Origin: a bacterium | GTDB taxonomy: Bacteria > Bacillota > Clostridia > Oscillospirales > Oscillospiraceae | Direction of reading: 5' to 3' | Assembly: GCA_004562395.1 (NCBI GenBank) | Contig: SFQY01000029.1 | Location: 1 to 38,978, forward strand | DNA: 38,978 nt | Shown: in pieces, positions 1-7,925 of the stretch | Layout of the letters: the number at the start of each line of letters is the position of its first letter | How positions within the stretch are numbered: position 1 is the stretch's first letter | The notes under the pieces: generated by a model | Told to the model about the DNA's origin: nothing | Database searches by the model: none | The model's input: the letters and a program-made list of their open reading frames with translations, nothing else | Program-made: the position numbers and the translations under genes

Positions 1-347
1 GTCTGAGCCATGGGGCCGTCGGTAGCAGCGATAACCAGGATAGCGCCGTCCATCTGAGCAGCACCGGTGATCATGTTCTTGATATAGTCGGCGTGGCCCG
101 GGCAGTCGACGTGAGCGTAGTGACGCTTGTCGGTCTCGTACTCAACGTGAGCGGTGTTGATCGTGATACCACGAGCCTTCTCTTCGGGGGCCTTATCGAT
201 GGAAGCGTAGTCCTCGAACTGAGCCTGGCCCTTCATGGCCAGATACTTGGTGATAGCGGCGGTCAGAGTGGTCTTGCCGTGGTCAACGTGGCCGATGGTG
301 CCGATGTTAACGTGGGGCTTGGTTCTCTCAAACTTCTGCTTTGCCAT
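1..347 (-). CDS. tuf: Elongation factor Tu, N-terminal part (cut by window edge)
   Basis: EF-Tu is the GTPase that brings aminoacyl-tRNA to the ribosomal A site. Only about the first 115 residues are in the window; the rest lies beyond base 1. The start reads MAKQKFERTKPHVNIGTIGH. The G1 loop GHVDHGKT is at residues 19-26, the switch I segment ARGITINTAHVEYET follows, and the G3 motif DCPGHADY is present. An ideal AGGAGG ribosome-binding site stands 10 bases before the ATG. The gene is last in the str operon after fusA, but a 188-base gap holding its own promoter suggests it is also transcribed independently. Identification is certain. Confidence 0.97.
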   Translation of the reverse strand, partial: MAKQKFERTKPHVNIGTIGHVDHGKTTLTAAITKYLAMKGQAQFEDYASIDKAPEEKARGITINTAHVEYETDKRHYAHVDCPGHADYIKNMITGAAQMDGAILVIAATDGPMAQ

Positions 348-426
348 TTGAAAATTTCCTCCTGTAATAATTGTAAATGAATAAATACAATGAACTTTCG
401 TTTATGCGCTTCCGCGCAGCATATAC

Positions 427-455
427 ATCATACTACACAATGCGCGGAAACACAA
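427..455 (-). promoter_or_regulatory. Probable tuf promoter
   Basis: On the minus strand a -35 box TTGTGT (450-455) and a -10 box TATGAT (427-432) are separated by exactly 17 bases. The predicted start site is near 420, about 70 bases before the tuf ATG. The -35 match is moderate. A dedicated tuf promoter inside the str operon would fit the high demand for EF-Tu. Confidence 0.5.
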
Positions 456-519
456 GAGAAATTTTTAAAATTTCTCCTTAGATTCACCGGAATTCCTCGG
501 GAAGGAGCCCCTTCCCGGG
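456..519 (-). promoter_or_regulatory. Two hairpins in the fusA-tuf gap
   Basis: Two inverted repeats lie between the fusA stop and the tuf promoter. The first, at 496-519, is a GC-rich stem (CGGGAAGG / CCTTCCCG, loop AGCC). The second, at 456-476, is a perfect A/T-rich palindrome with 10-base arms GAGAAATTTT / AAAATTTCTC around one base. Neither is followed by a proper T-run on the minus strand, so termination after fusA is uncertain; RNA processing or partial attenuation is possible. Confidence 0.4.
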
Positions 520-535
520 AAGTGTATCCGGAAAA

Positions 536-2614
536 TCAATCCTTGCCCCGGGCCTTGATAATCTCTTCAGCCTTGGACTTGGGCAGCTCAGAGTAGTGGC
601 TGGGCTCCATAGAGTAGTTGCCACGGCCCTGGGTCTTGGAACGCAGGTCGGTGGCGTAGCCGAACATCTCGGCCAGAGGCACGTTGGCATCCACCTGGAC
701 GCTGCCGGTACGGGTGATCTGGCCCAGGATGTTGCCCCGGCGGGCGGTGATGTCGCCGATGACGACGCCCATATAGTCGTCGGGCACGGTGACGGCAACC
801 TTCATGATGGGCTCCAGAATGGCGGGATTGGCCTTGCGGCAGGCCTCCTTGAAGGCCATGGAGCCGGCGATCTTAAAGGCCATTTCGGAGGAGTCCACCT
901 CGTGGTAGGAGCCGTCGAACAGGGTGACCTTTACGTCAACCACGGGGAAGCCGGCCATAACACCGGCCTGCATGGCGCCCTGAATACCGGCGTCAACAGC
1001 GGGGATATACTCCTTGGGAATGGCGCCGCCCACAACGGCGTTGATGAACTCGTAACCCTTTCCGGGCTCGTTGGGCTCAACACGGATCTTAACGTGACCG
1101 TACTGGCCCTTACCGCCGGACTGCCGGGCATACTTGGTGTCCTGCTCAACGCTCTTGCGGATGGTCTCCTTATAGGCAACCTGGGGAGCGCCGACGTTGG
1201 CTTCCACCTTGAACTCACGGAGCAGACGGTCGACGATGATCTCCAGATGGAGCTCGCCCATACCGGCGATGATGGTCTGACCGGTCTCCTGATCGGTGTA
1301 GGTCCGGAAGGTGGGGTCCTCTTCCGCCAGCTTGCTCAGGGCGATGCCCATCTTTTCCTGACCAGCCTTGGTCTTGGGCTCGATGGCCACGCGGATAACG
1401 GGCTCGGGGAAGACCATGGACTCCAGGATGATGGGATGCTCCTCGTCACACAGGGTGTCGCCGGTGGTGGTATTCTTCACACCCACGACGGCGGCGATAT
1501 CGCCGGCGTAGACCTTATCGATATCCTCCCGGTGATTGGCGTGCATCTGCAGGATACGGCCCATGCGCTCCTTCACACCCTTGGTGCAGTTCAGCACGGA
1601 GGTGCCCTTCTCCAGGGTACCGGAGTAGACACGGAAGTAGCACAGCTTGCCCACATAGGGGTCGGTAGCAATCTTAAAGGCCAGAGCGGAGAAGGGAGCG
1701 TCGTCGGAAGCGGGACGGAAGTCCTCTTCCTCGGTCTCGGGGTTGACGCCCTTGATGCCCTTCTTGTCCAGGGGGCTGGGCATATAGTCCACCACCGCGT
1801 CCAGGACTTCCTGAACGCCCTTGTTCTTGTAAGAGGTGCCGCAGACAATGGGGACCATCTCGTTGGCGATGGTAGCCTTACGGATGACCTTCTTGATCAT
1901 GTCAACGGGAACCTCTTCGCCCTCCAGATACATCATGGCGATGTCATCGTCGAAGACGGAAACGGCATCCATCAGCTTCTCATGATACTCGTTGGCCAGG
2001 TCCACCATATCCTCGGGGATCTCCTCCACGCGGACATCCTTACCCAGCTCATCATAGAAGACGTTGGCCTTCATGGTGATCAGGTCGATGTTGCCCCGGA
2101 AGAAGGTCTCGGAGCCGATGGGCAGCTGGATGGGAACGGCGTTGCACTTCAGCCGCTCGTCGATCATCTGCAGAACCCGGTAGAAGTCAGCGCCCATGAT
2201 GTCCATCTTGTTGACGTAGATCATGCGGGGCACCTTGTACTCGTCGGCCTGACGCCAGACGGTCTCGGTCTGAGGCTCGACGCCGCCCTTGGCGCACAGA
2301 ACGGTAACCGCGCCGTCCAGAACACGCAGGGAACGCTCGACCTCAACGGTGAAGTCCACGTGGCCCGGGGTGTCGATGATGTTCAGGCGGCAGCCCTTCC
2401 AGAAGCAGGTGGTAGCGGCGGAAGTGATGGTGATACCGCGCTCCTGCTCCTGGGCCATCCAGTCCATGGTGGCGGAGCCGTCGTGGGTCTCACCGATCTT
2501 GTAATTCTTACCGGTATAGAACAGGATACGCTCGGTAGTGGTGGTTTTGCCGGCATCGATGTGAGCCATGATGCCGAAGTTTCTTGTATTCTCCAGAGAA
2601 TACTGTCTAGGCAT
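536..2614 (-). CDS. fusA: Elongation factor G
   Basis: EF-G is the GTPase that drives translocation and, with RRF, ribosome recycling. The 692-residue length is typical. Visible GTPase motifs are AHIDAGKT (residues 17-24, P-loop), RGITI (switch I), DTPGH (81-85) and NKMD (135-138). Domains II to V follow, including the domain IV stretch with GGKGQYGHVKI. An AAAGGAG site overlaps the end of rpsG, so translation is probably coupled: only 15 bases separate the rpsG stop from the fusA ATG. It belongs to the str operon (L7Ae-type, rpsL, rpsG, fusA, tuf). The large plus-strand reading frame over the same region is a shadow. Confidence 0.98.
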   Translation of the reverse strand: MPRQYSLENTRNFGIMAHIDAGKTTTTERILFYTGKNYKIGETHDGSATMDWMAQEQERGITITSAATTCFWKGCRLNIIDTPGHVDFTVEVERSLRVLDGAVTVLCAKGGVEPQTETVWRQADEYKVPRMIYVNKMDIMGADFYRVLQMIDERLKCNAVPIQLPIGSETFFRGNIDLITMKANVFYDELGKDVRVEEIPEDMVDLANEYHEKLMDAVSVFDDDIAMMYLEGEEVPVDMIKKVIRKATIANEMVPIVCGTSYKNKGVQEVLDAVVDYMPSPLDKKGIKGVNPETEEEDFRPASDDAPFSALAFKIATDPYVGKLCYFRVYSGTLEKGTSVLNCTKGVKERMGRILQMHANHREDIDKVYAGDIAAVVGVKNTTTGDTLCDEEHPIILESMVFPEPVIRVAIEPKTKAGQEKMGIALSKLAEEDPTFRTYTDQETGQTIIAGMGELHLEIIVDRLLREFKVEANVGAPQVAYKETIRKSVEQDTKYARQSGGKGQYGHVKIRVEPNEPGKGYEFINAVVGGAIPKEYIPAVDAGIQGAMQAGVMAGFPVVDVKVTLFDGSYHEVDSSEMAFKIAGSMAFKEACRKANPAILEPIMKVAVTVPDDYMGVVIGDITARRGNILGQITRTGSVQVDANVPLAEMFGYATDLRSKTQGRGNYSMEPSHYSELPKSKAEEIIKARGKD

Positions 2615-2629
2615 TGGTTTTCTCCTTTA

Positions 2630-3100
2630 TTACCAGCGGAAATGGGCGAATGCCTTGTTGGCGTCGGCCATCTTGTGGACATCCTCGCGCTTCTTCACGG
2701 ATGCGCCGGTGTTGTTGGCAGCGTCCATGATCTCAGCGGCCAGCCGCTCCTTCATGGTGTTCTCGCTGCGGTTGCGGCTGTAGGTGGTGATCCAACGCAG
2801 ACCCAGGGTCTGACGACGGTCGGGACGAACTTCGATAGGCACCTGGTAGGTGGCACCGCCGACACGGCGGGCCTTCAGCTCCACTGCGGGCATGACGTTC
2901 TCCATAGCCTGCTGGAACACTTCCAGGCCGTTCTTGCCGGTCTTGTTCTCGACAATTTCAAATGCACCATACACGACCTTCTGGGCGACGCCCTTCTTGC
3001 CGTCCAGCATGATGCTGTTTACGAGCTTGGTAACCAGAACGGAATTGTAATGAGGATCCGGAAGGACCTCTCTCTTGGGAACATTACCTCTTCTGGGCAC
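2630..3100 (-). CDS. rpsG: Small ribosomal subunit protein uS7
   Basis: S7 binds the 3' major domain of 16S rRNA and nucleates assembly of the head of the 30S subunit. I place the start at a GTG at 3100, giving VPRRGNVPKREVLPDPHYNS and 156 residues, the usual bacterial length. An upstream in-frame ATG would add MKEGSK, but those codons are the ribosome-binding site itself (AAGGAGGG), so that start is unlikely. Conserved S7 features include the RRVGGATYQVPIEV stretch. In other bacteria S7 represses its operon by binding the rpsL-rpsG spacer; whether it does so here cannot be seen. Confidence 0.96.
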   Translation of the reverse strand: MPRRGNVPKREVLPDPHYNSVLVTKLVNSIMLDGKKGVAQKVVYGAFEIVENKTGKNGLEVFQQAMENVMPAVELKARRVGGATYQVPIEVRPDRRQTLGLRWITTYSRNRSENTMKERLAAEIMDAANNTGASVKKREDVHKMADANKAFAHFRW

Positions 3101-3275
3101 TTTGCTTCCCTCCTTCATAATATAATGATTTCATCGGTACTCGAAAGTGTGACTTTCGTTGTGCCTGGCCAGAGGTTTTTATACCGAAGATACTCTATAT
3201 AAAAACGCTTTGGCAAGGCCTTGCCTTGCGAACGGGCGTGGGAATCAGTCAAAACTGCTGTTTGGACGGAAAGAA
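3101..3275 (-). promoter_or_regulatory. rpsL-rpsG spacer with a perfect palindrome
   Basis: This 175-base spacer is long for an str operon. It contains a 14-base perfect palindrome, GGCAAGGCCTTGCC, at 3212-3225, and the rpsG ribosome-binding site at its 3' end. In E. coli the equivalent spacer binds S7 for feedback control; by analogy this could be a regulatory leader. The inference rests only on position and the palindrome. Confidence 0.35.
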
Positions 3276-3701
3276 TTACTTCTTCTTGCCGGCCTTGGGA
3301 CGCTTCGCGCCGTACTTGGAGCGGGACTGCATCCGGTTCTGAACGCCCTGGGTATCCAGAGTGCCGCGGATGATGTGGTAACGGACACCGGGCAGGTCCT
3401 TGACACGGCCGCCGCGGATCAGCACCACGGAGTGCTCCTGCAGGTTATGGCCGACACCGGGGATATAAGCGGAAACTTCCATACCGTTGGTCAGACGCAC
3501 ACGGGCGATCTTACGCAGGGCGGAGTTAGGCTTCTTGGGGGTGGTGGTACGGACAGCGGTGCACACGCCACGCTTCTGGGGGGAGGGCAGGCTGGTAGCC
3601 TTGTTCTCCAGAGTGTTCAGACCTCTCTGCAGAGCGGGAGCGGTGGACTTGTAGGTGACCTGCTGACGGCCATTTCTCACGAGCTGGTTAAAAGTAGGCA
3701 T
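3276..3701 (-). CDS. rpsL: Small ribosomal subunit protein uS12
   Basis: S12 sits at the decoding centre and monitors codon-anticodon pairing. The protein begins MPTFNQLVRNGR and ends in a basic tail, 141 residues, close to the family length. The decoding-site segments TTPKKPNSALRK (site of classical streptomycin-resistance changes) and KDLPGVRYHIIRG (with the conserved Asp that RimO modifies in other bacteria) are intact and wild-type in appearance. A TTG codon directly precedes the ATG in frame; the AAGGAG site is spaced best for the ATG. It lies 47 bases after the L7Ae-type gene on the same strand. Confidence 0.97.
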   Translation of the reverse strand: MPTFNQLVRNGRQQVTYKSTAPALQRGLNTLENKATSLPSPQKRGVCTAVRTTTPKKPNSALRKIARVRLTNGMEVSAYIPGVGHNLQEHSVVLIRGGRVKDLPGVRYHIIRGTLDTQGVQNRMQSRSKYGAKRPKAGKKK

Positions 3702-3748
3702 CAATTTTCTCCTTTCTTTTGTTCTCGCCTTTCAGGCGGGTATCTATT

Positions 3749-4057
3749 CTACGGAATTTCTCCGATAGAACCGGATTCACGGACGACGGCAGCTGCGGCC
3801 GCGCCCACCTCGATACCGCAGGCGCGTCCAAGCTCGGACATGCTGCTGATCCAGGTAATTTGGATATTGCGCCGGCTGCACATCATTTCGATGGGGCCGG
3901 TGATGGCGGGATCGGCGTTTTCCGCCAGGAAAACGCACCGGGCGCGGCCGGATTCCACAGCCTTTTTCAGCTGCTTCGCGCCGACGACCAGTTTCCCCTC
4001 CGGGAGCGGAGGCAAACTGCCGCACTTCGGTATTTTACAATCATTTTTCTTATCCAT
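3749..4057 (-). CDS. L7Ae-family RNA-binding ribosome-associated protein (YbxF-like)
   Basis: A 102-residue protein of the L7Ae/L30e/Gadd45 fold, which binds kink-turn RNA. Its core reads VVGAKQLKKAVESGRARCVF, then LAENADPAITGPI and finally LGRACGIEVGAAAAAVV, the family signature. The same kind of gene precedes rpsL in Bacillus (rplGB/ybxF). An extended reading frame upstream is low-complexity and ignored. The ATG at 4057 has no Shine-Dalgarno sequence and begins only about 4 bases after the expected transcription start of a near-consensus promoter, so the message may be leaderless. A GGAGGGG inside the coding region precedes only CTG/GTC codons, so a shorter start is less likely. Confidence 0.85.
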   Translation of the reverse strand: MDKKNDCKIPKCGSLPPLPEGKLVVGAKQLKKAVESGRARCVFLAENADPAITGPIEMMCSRRNIQITWISSMSELGRACGIEVGAAAAAVVRESGSIGEIP

Positions 4058-4067
4058 ACAAAACCAT

Positions 4068-4095
4068 ATTATACGCGATTTTTCGGAAAAGTCAA
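4068..4095 (-). promoter_or_regulatory. Strong promoter of the str operon
   Basis: On the minus strand, TTGACT (4090-4095) and TATAAT (4068-4073) are separated by 16 bases, a near-consensus housekeeping promoter. Transcription should start at about 4061-4062, almost on top of the ATG of the L7Ae-type gene at 4057. It would drive L7Ae, rpsL, rpsG and fusA. Confidence 0.75.
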
Positions 4096-4157
4096 CAAAA
4101 ATATGGAGAAAAATTGTTGGATTTGCTCTCGCGGACAATTGTCCTCTCACCGGAGGC

Positions 4158-4188
4158 AAAACCCGGCCCCGCGGCAAGCGGGGCCGGG
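4158..4188 (-). terminator. Terminator after ftsH
   Basis: A 10-bp perfect GC stem (CCCGGCCCCG, 4162-4171, with CGGGGCCGGG, 4179-4188) and a 7-base loop, followed on the minus strand by TTTTGC. It lies 12 bases after the ftsH stop and separates the ftsH operon from the str operon. Confidence 0.75.
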
Positions 4189-4199
4189 CAGATGCTGTT

Positions 4200-6089
4200 T
4201 TATGTTGTTTCCTGCTGCTCCGGGGTCTCCTCGAAACCGTCGAACAGGTCCGTGGCGGAGGCCTCCTCCGCTTCCCTGCCCTGCATGACGGCCTCAAACT
4301 GCTCGCCGGTCATGGATTCCTTTTCCAGCAGGAAGTCCACCACCCGGTAAAGCTTATCCCGGTTGTCCGAGAGGATCTGCCGGCACTGGTCATAGGCCCG
4401 GTCGATCAGCGCCTTGACCTCGTCGTCGATGGTCCCGGCCACCTTCTCGGAATAACTCTTGGTGGTCTGGTAATCCCGGCCGATGAATACCTCGCCGCCG
4501 TCCAGATAGGACACGGTGCCCAGCTTCTCGCACATGCCGTAGCGGGCCACCATGTCCCGGGCCAGCTTGGTAGCCCGGTCAATGTCGTTGGAGGCGCCTA
4601 CGGAGATGTCGCCGATGAACAGCGCCTCGGCCACGCGGCCGCCCAGCAGAGACACGATCTGCTCGTACATTTCATTGCGGGTCAGATTGGACGAATCGTC
4701 CTTGGGCAGGTACCAGGTGGAGCCCAGGGACTGGCCCCGGGGAATGATGGAGATATGCCGCACGGGATCGTGGGTGGGCAGATGGTAGATGGCCACGGCG
4801 TGGCCCGCCTCGTGAATGGCGGTCTCCTTCAGATCCTTGCGGGTCTGGACATGACTCTTTTTGGCGGGACCGGCGGTGATTTTCATCATGGCCTCGTTCA
4901 GGTCCTCCATGGTCAGCACCGGGCGGTTGTCCCGGGCGGCCATGATGGCAGCCTCGTTGAGCAGATTGCTCAGATCTGCGCCGGTAAAGCCGGCGGTGGA
5001 CCGGGCCACCGTCCTGAGGTTCACGGAAGCATCCAGCTTTTTGTCCCGGGCGTGGACCTTCAGGATCTCCTCCCGGCCCTTCACATCGGGACGGCCCACG
5101 TGGATCTGACGGTCAAAGCGGCCCGGGCGCAGCAGGGCGGGGTCCAGGATGTCCGGCCGGTTGGTGGCGGCCAGAACAATGACGCCCTCGGTGCGGGAGA
5201 AGCCGTCCATCTCCACCAGCAGCTGGTTCAGGGTCTGCTCCTTTTCGTCATGGCCGCCGCCCAGGCCGGAGCCGCGCTTGCGGCCCACGGCATCGATCTC
5301 GTCAATAAAGATGATGGCGGGCGCGATCTTCTTGGCCTGCTCAAACAGGTCCCGGACACGGCTGGCGCCTACGCCCACATACATTTCCACAAAGTCGGAG
5401 CCGGAGATGGACAGGAACTGGACTCCCGCCTCCCCCGCCACCGCTCTGGCAAGCAGCGTCTTGCCGGTACCGGGAGGGCCCACCAGCAGCAGGCCGTGGG
5501 GGATCCGGGCGCCGATCTCGGTGAACTTGTCGGGATTCTTCAGGAAGTCCACCACCTCCTGCAGCTCATCCTTCTCCTCGTCGGCTCCCGCCACATCGGC
5601 AAAGGTGACCTTTTTCCCATCGGGCACACCCAGCACCGTGCGGGCCTTGCCGAAGTTATTGAGAGGATTGCTGTTATTGGACCGGTTCATGAGCATGGCC
5701 CAGGCAAACAGCAGCACCAGGCCCACCACCAGCAGCGGCAGGATCAGCTCATAGGCGGAAAAGCCCTTGTCGGGGACGAAATGATAGCTTTCCAGCACGC
5801 CGGAATCCGACTGCTGCTGAAGCAGCTCATGCATTTCGGAACGGAAGCTCTCCGGATCGGCCAGAGCGGCGGAAATGGTGGTCTCCCCTTCATAGGGAGC
5901 GCGCAGATACAGGGTAATGGTCTGATCCTCCACCACGAACTTTCTGACCTGCTCCTGCCGGAGCAGCTCCACCACCTTGGAATAGGGCACCTGGTTCAGA
6001 TCCCGGCCGAAGGCTTTGTTCGCCCAGGAGAAAACGAGTACCAGCACCAACAGATAAACAACCAGGGGTATGACTCTTCTGTTATTCAA
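4200..6089 (-). CDS. ftsH: ATP-dependent zinc metalloprotease FtsH
   Basis: FtsH is the membrane-bound AAA+ protease that extracts and degrades membrane and regulatory proteins. At 629 residues it is full length. Two N-terminal membrane segments (about 7-24 and 116-134) flank an extracytoplasmic domain. The AAA module shows Walker A GPPGTGKT (204-211), Walker B IIFIDEID (259-266) and the second region of homology ATNRPDILDPALLRPGRFDR. The zinc site HEAGH is at 426-430. The C-terminus is acidic and Ala/Glu-rich. It starts 12 bases after hpt, and tilS-hpt-ftsH is a conserved Firmicutes order. Nothing unusual is seen. Confidence 0.97.
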   Translation of the reverse strand: MNNRRVIPLVVYLLVLVLVFSWANKAFGRDLNQVPYSKVVELLRQEQVRKFVVEDQTITLYLRAPYEGETTISAALADPESFRSEMHELLQQQSDSGVLESYHFVPDKGFSAYELILPLLVVGLVLLFAWAMLMNRSNNSNPLNNFGKARTVLGVPDGKKVTFADVAGADEEKDELQEVVDFLKNPDKFTEIGARIPHGLLLVGPPGTGKTLLARAVAGEAGVQFLSISGSDFVEMYVGVGASRVRDLFEQAKKIAPAIIFIDEIDAVGRKRGSGLGGGHDEKEQTLNQLLVEMDGFSRTEGVIVLAATNRPDILDPALLRPGRFDRQIHVGRPDVKGREEILKVHARDKKLDASVNLRTVARSTAGFTGADLSNLLNEAAIMAARDNRPVLTMEDLNEAMMKITAGPAKKSHVQTRKDLKETAIHEAGHAVAIYHLPTHDPVRHISIIPRGQSLGSTWYLPKDDSSNLTRNEMYEQIVSLLGGRVAEALFIGDISVGASNDIDRATKLARDMVARYGMCEKLGTVSYLDGGEVFIGRDYQTTKSYSEKVAGTIDDEVKALIDRAYDQCRQILSDNRDKLYRVVDFLLEKESMTGEQFEAVMQGREAEEASATDLFDGFEETPEQQETT

Positions 6090-6101
6090 TGGGGTTTCTC
6101 C

Positions 6102-6644
6102 TTATTTTTCATATACTTCCGGTTTCAGGATCCCCACGAAGGGCAGATTCCGGTATTTTTCGTTGTAATCCAGTCCGTAGCCCACCACGAAGGCGTTGGG
6201 AATGGTAAAGCCCACATAGTCCGCCTGGAGGGTGATGCCGGGCCTGCGGCGCTCAGGCTTATCCAGCAGAGTGCAGATCTTAATGGAAGCAGGCTCCTTT
6301 TCCGCCAGATGCCGGACCGTAAAATCCAGGGACGTACCCGTATCGTAGATATCCTCCAAGATCAGGACATGCCTTCCTTTGATATCGGCGGTCACATCCT
6401 GACGGACCAGCATTTTCCCGGTGGAATTGGTTCCGGAATAGGAGGACAGCCACATGAAGTCCAGCTGGCAGGGCACCTTGATCTGACGGATCATATCCGC
6501 GTAGAATACCACCACGCCCTTCAGAACGCCTATGATTACGGGATTCTTATCCGCGTATTCGGCTGTCAGGACCTGGCCCAGCTCCCGGATGCGGTTTTGG
6601 ATCTGTTCCTGCGTCAGGAGGATCTGCTGAATATCGTTTTCCAT
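6102..6644 (-). CDS. hpt: Hypoxanthine phosphoribosyltransferase
   Basis: A purine-salvage enzyme converting hypoxanthine (and often guanine) plus PRPP to IMP or GMP. The 180-residue length is normal. The PRPP-binding signature VLILEDIYDTGTSL is at residues 93-106 with the acidic pair E97-D98. The PPi-binding loop LKGVV (41-45) and the purine-contacting C-terminal segment with DYVGFTIP and YGLDYNEKYRNLP are present. Only 3 bases separate it from tilS, so it is cotranscribed. Confidence is high for the family; substrate preference cannot be read. Confidence 0.95.
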   Translation of the reverse strand: MENDIQQILLTQEQIQNRIRELGQVLTAEYADKNPVIIGVLKGVVVFYADMIRQIKVPCQLDFMWLSSYSGTNSTGKMLVRQDVTADIKGRHVLILEDIYDTGTSLDFTVRHLAEKEPASIKICTLLDKPERRRPGITLQADYVGFTIPNAFVVGYGLDYNEKYRNLPFVGILKPEVYEK

Positions 6645-6647
6645 AAT

Positions 6648-7925
6648 CTATTCTCCCTTGTTTTTCGTTTTTTCAAAATGAACGGTCACGGCGGGAAGCT
6701 CCGCCGCGGCACGGTCCAGATCAGCGCCGAATTGGTATACCCCCAGGATCCCCTGTTCATCGCACAGCACCGGGATGCGCTGCCGCTCCGATGCCGGGAT
6801 CTTCCGGTCGATAAAGCGTTTTTTCAGGCTTTTGGTCCCGCCGGACAGCCGCAGTGCGTCACCGGCACGCCGGGGGCGAAGAAGCATGGTTCCCACAGGC
6901 CGCACCGTGAAGGTGTCCGCCGTATTGACGATCCTCTGGGCAGGACCGCAGACCACCCGCATGCCGGGAAGCAGGACCTCCCCGGGGCAGGGCAATTCAA
7001 CCGTTTCACCGGAAAGCTCCCCGGGCAGGACCTCCAGGCGGTCGTAGCTGCGGCTCAGGGTCACCCCGCCGGGAAGGTTGGCCCGGGCCGAGGGCTTGTC
7101 GGAATACAGCAGCGCTTCCGCCAGGGCGATATGGGAATCCTCCGGCTCTTTCACGCCGTTCTGCTTCAAAAAACGCTCCAGAACTCTGCTTCGCAGAGCG
7201 GAAGGCATGGCCTTCAGACTCTCCACCCCGGGAAGCGCGTCAAACTCCGCCTGGGCGGAAAGGACATCCTCGTCCTCCCGCAGCCGCAGGGCCATCCGGG
7301 ACAGATTCTCCGCCAGCCGGGGATTCTCCTCCAGAAGAAGGGGCATCACATGATGCCGGACCCGGTTACGCAGAAACGCATCGCTTTCATTGGAGCTGTC
7401 CTCCACATGGGGCAGGCACCAGCTTTCCAGAAACGCCTCGGTCTCCCGGCGGGTCACCGTCAGAAGGGGCCGGATGATCTTTCCGTTTACCGGGGTGATG
7501 CCCCCCAGGCCCTTCAGGCCGGTGCCCCGGATCATACGCATCAGCACCGTCTCGGCGTTGTCGTCGGCGGTATGGGCGGTGGCGATTTTTCCGTCCAGAC
7601 TTTTCAGAAAGGCATACCGGGCATCCCGGGCGGCGGCCTCCAGGCCCTTCTCCCCCGGAACCACCTCTGCGGAGCCCACATGCAACGCAATGTCGTAGCG
7701 GCCGCAGAAATCCCGGACGAAGGCCTCGTCCCGGTTGGATTCCTCCCCCCGGAGCCGGTGGTTGAAGTGGGCGGCCTCCAGACGGATGCCCAGCTTCTCC
7801 TTTAATAAATAGAAGGCAAACAGCATTGCCATGGAATCCGTGCCGCCGGAGACGGCGCAGATGACCTTGTCTCCCGGGGCGAGCATGTCCTGTTCCCGAA
7901 GAAACCGCAAAAGCTTATTCAGCAT
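6648..7925 (-). CDS. tilS: tRNA(Ile)-lysidine synthase
   Basis: TilS is an N-type ATP pyrophosphatase that attaches lysine to C34 of the CAU-anticodon tRNA-Ile, changing both codon and aminoacylation identity. The PP-loop SGGTDS is at residues 26-31, followed by FNHRLRGEES and the TAHTADDNAETVLM stretch typical of TilS. The C-terminal domain (about 320-420) contains the VRPVGTMLLRPRRAGDALRL region. The length of 425 residues is normal. Its ATG lies inside the end of dnaB (11-base overlap), indicating translational coupling. Confidence 0.95.
   Translation of the reverse strand: MLNKLLRFLREQDMLAPGDKVICAVSGGTDSMAMLFAFYLLKEKLGIRLEAAHFNHRLRGEESNRDEAFVRDFCGRYDIALHVGSAEVVPGEKGLEAAARDARYAFLKSLDGKIATAHTADDNAETVLMRMIRGTGLKGLGGITPVNGKIIRPLLTVTRRETEAFLESWCLPHVEDSSNESDAFLRNRVRHHVMPLLLEENPRLAENLSRMALRLREDEDVLSAQAEFDALPGVESLKAMPSALRSRVLERFLKQNGVKEPEDSHIALAEALLYSDKPSARANLPGGVTLSRSYDRLEVLPGELSGETVELPCPGEVLLPGMRVVCGPAQRIVNTADTFTVRPVGTMLLRPRRAGDALRLSGGTKSLKKRFIDRKIPASERQRIPVLCDEQGILGVYQFGADLDRAAAELPAVTVHFEKTKNKGE

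Noticed and set aside
3159..7805. A 1548-codon open frame on the plus strand
   Set aside because: It runs antisense through rpsL, the L7Ae-type gene, ftsH, hpt and tilS, all of which are clearly coding on the minus strand; it is a by-product of GC-rich codon use. Similar long antisense frames over fusA, RNase J, mutS and ileS were dropped for the same reason.
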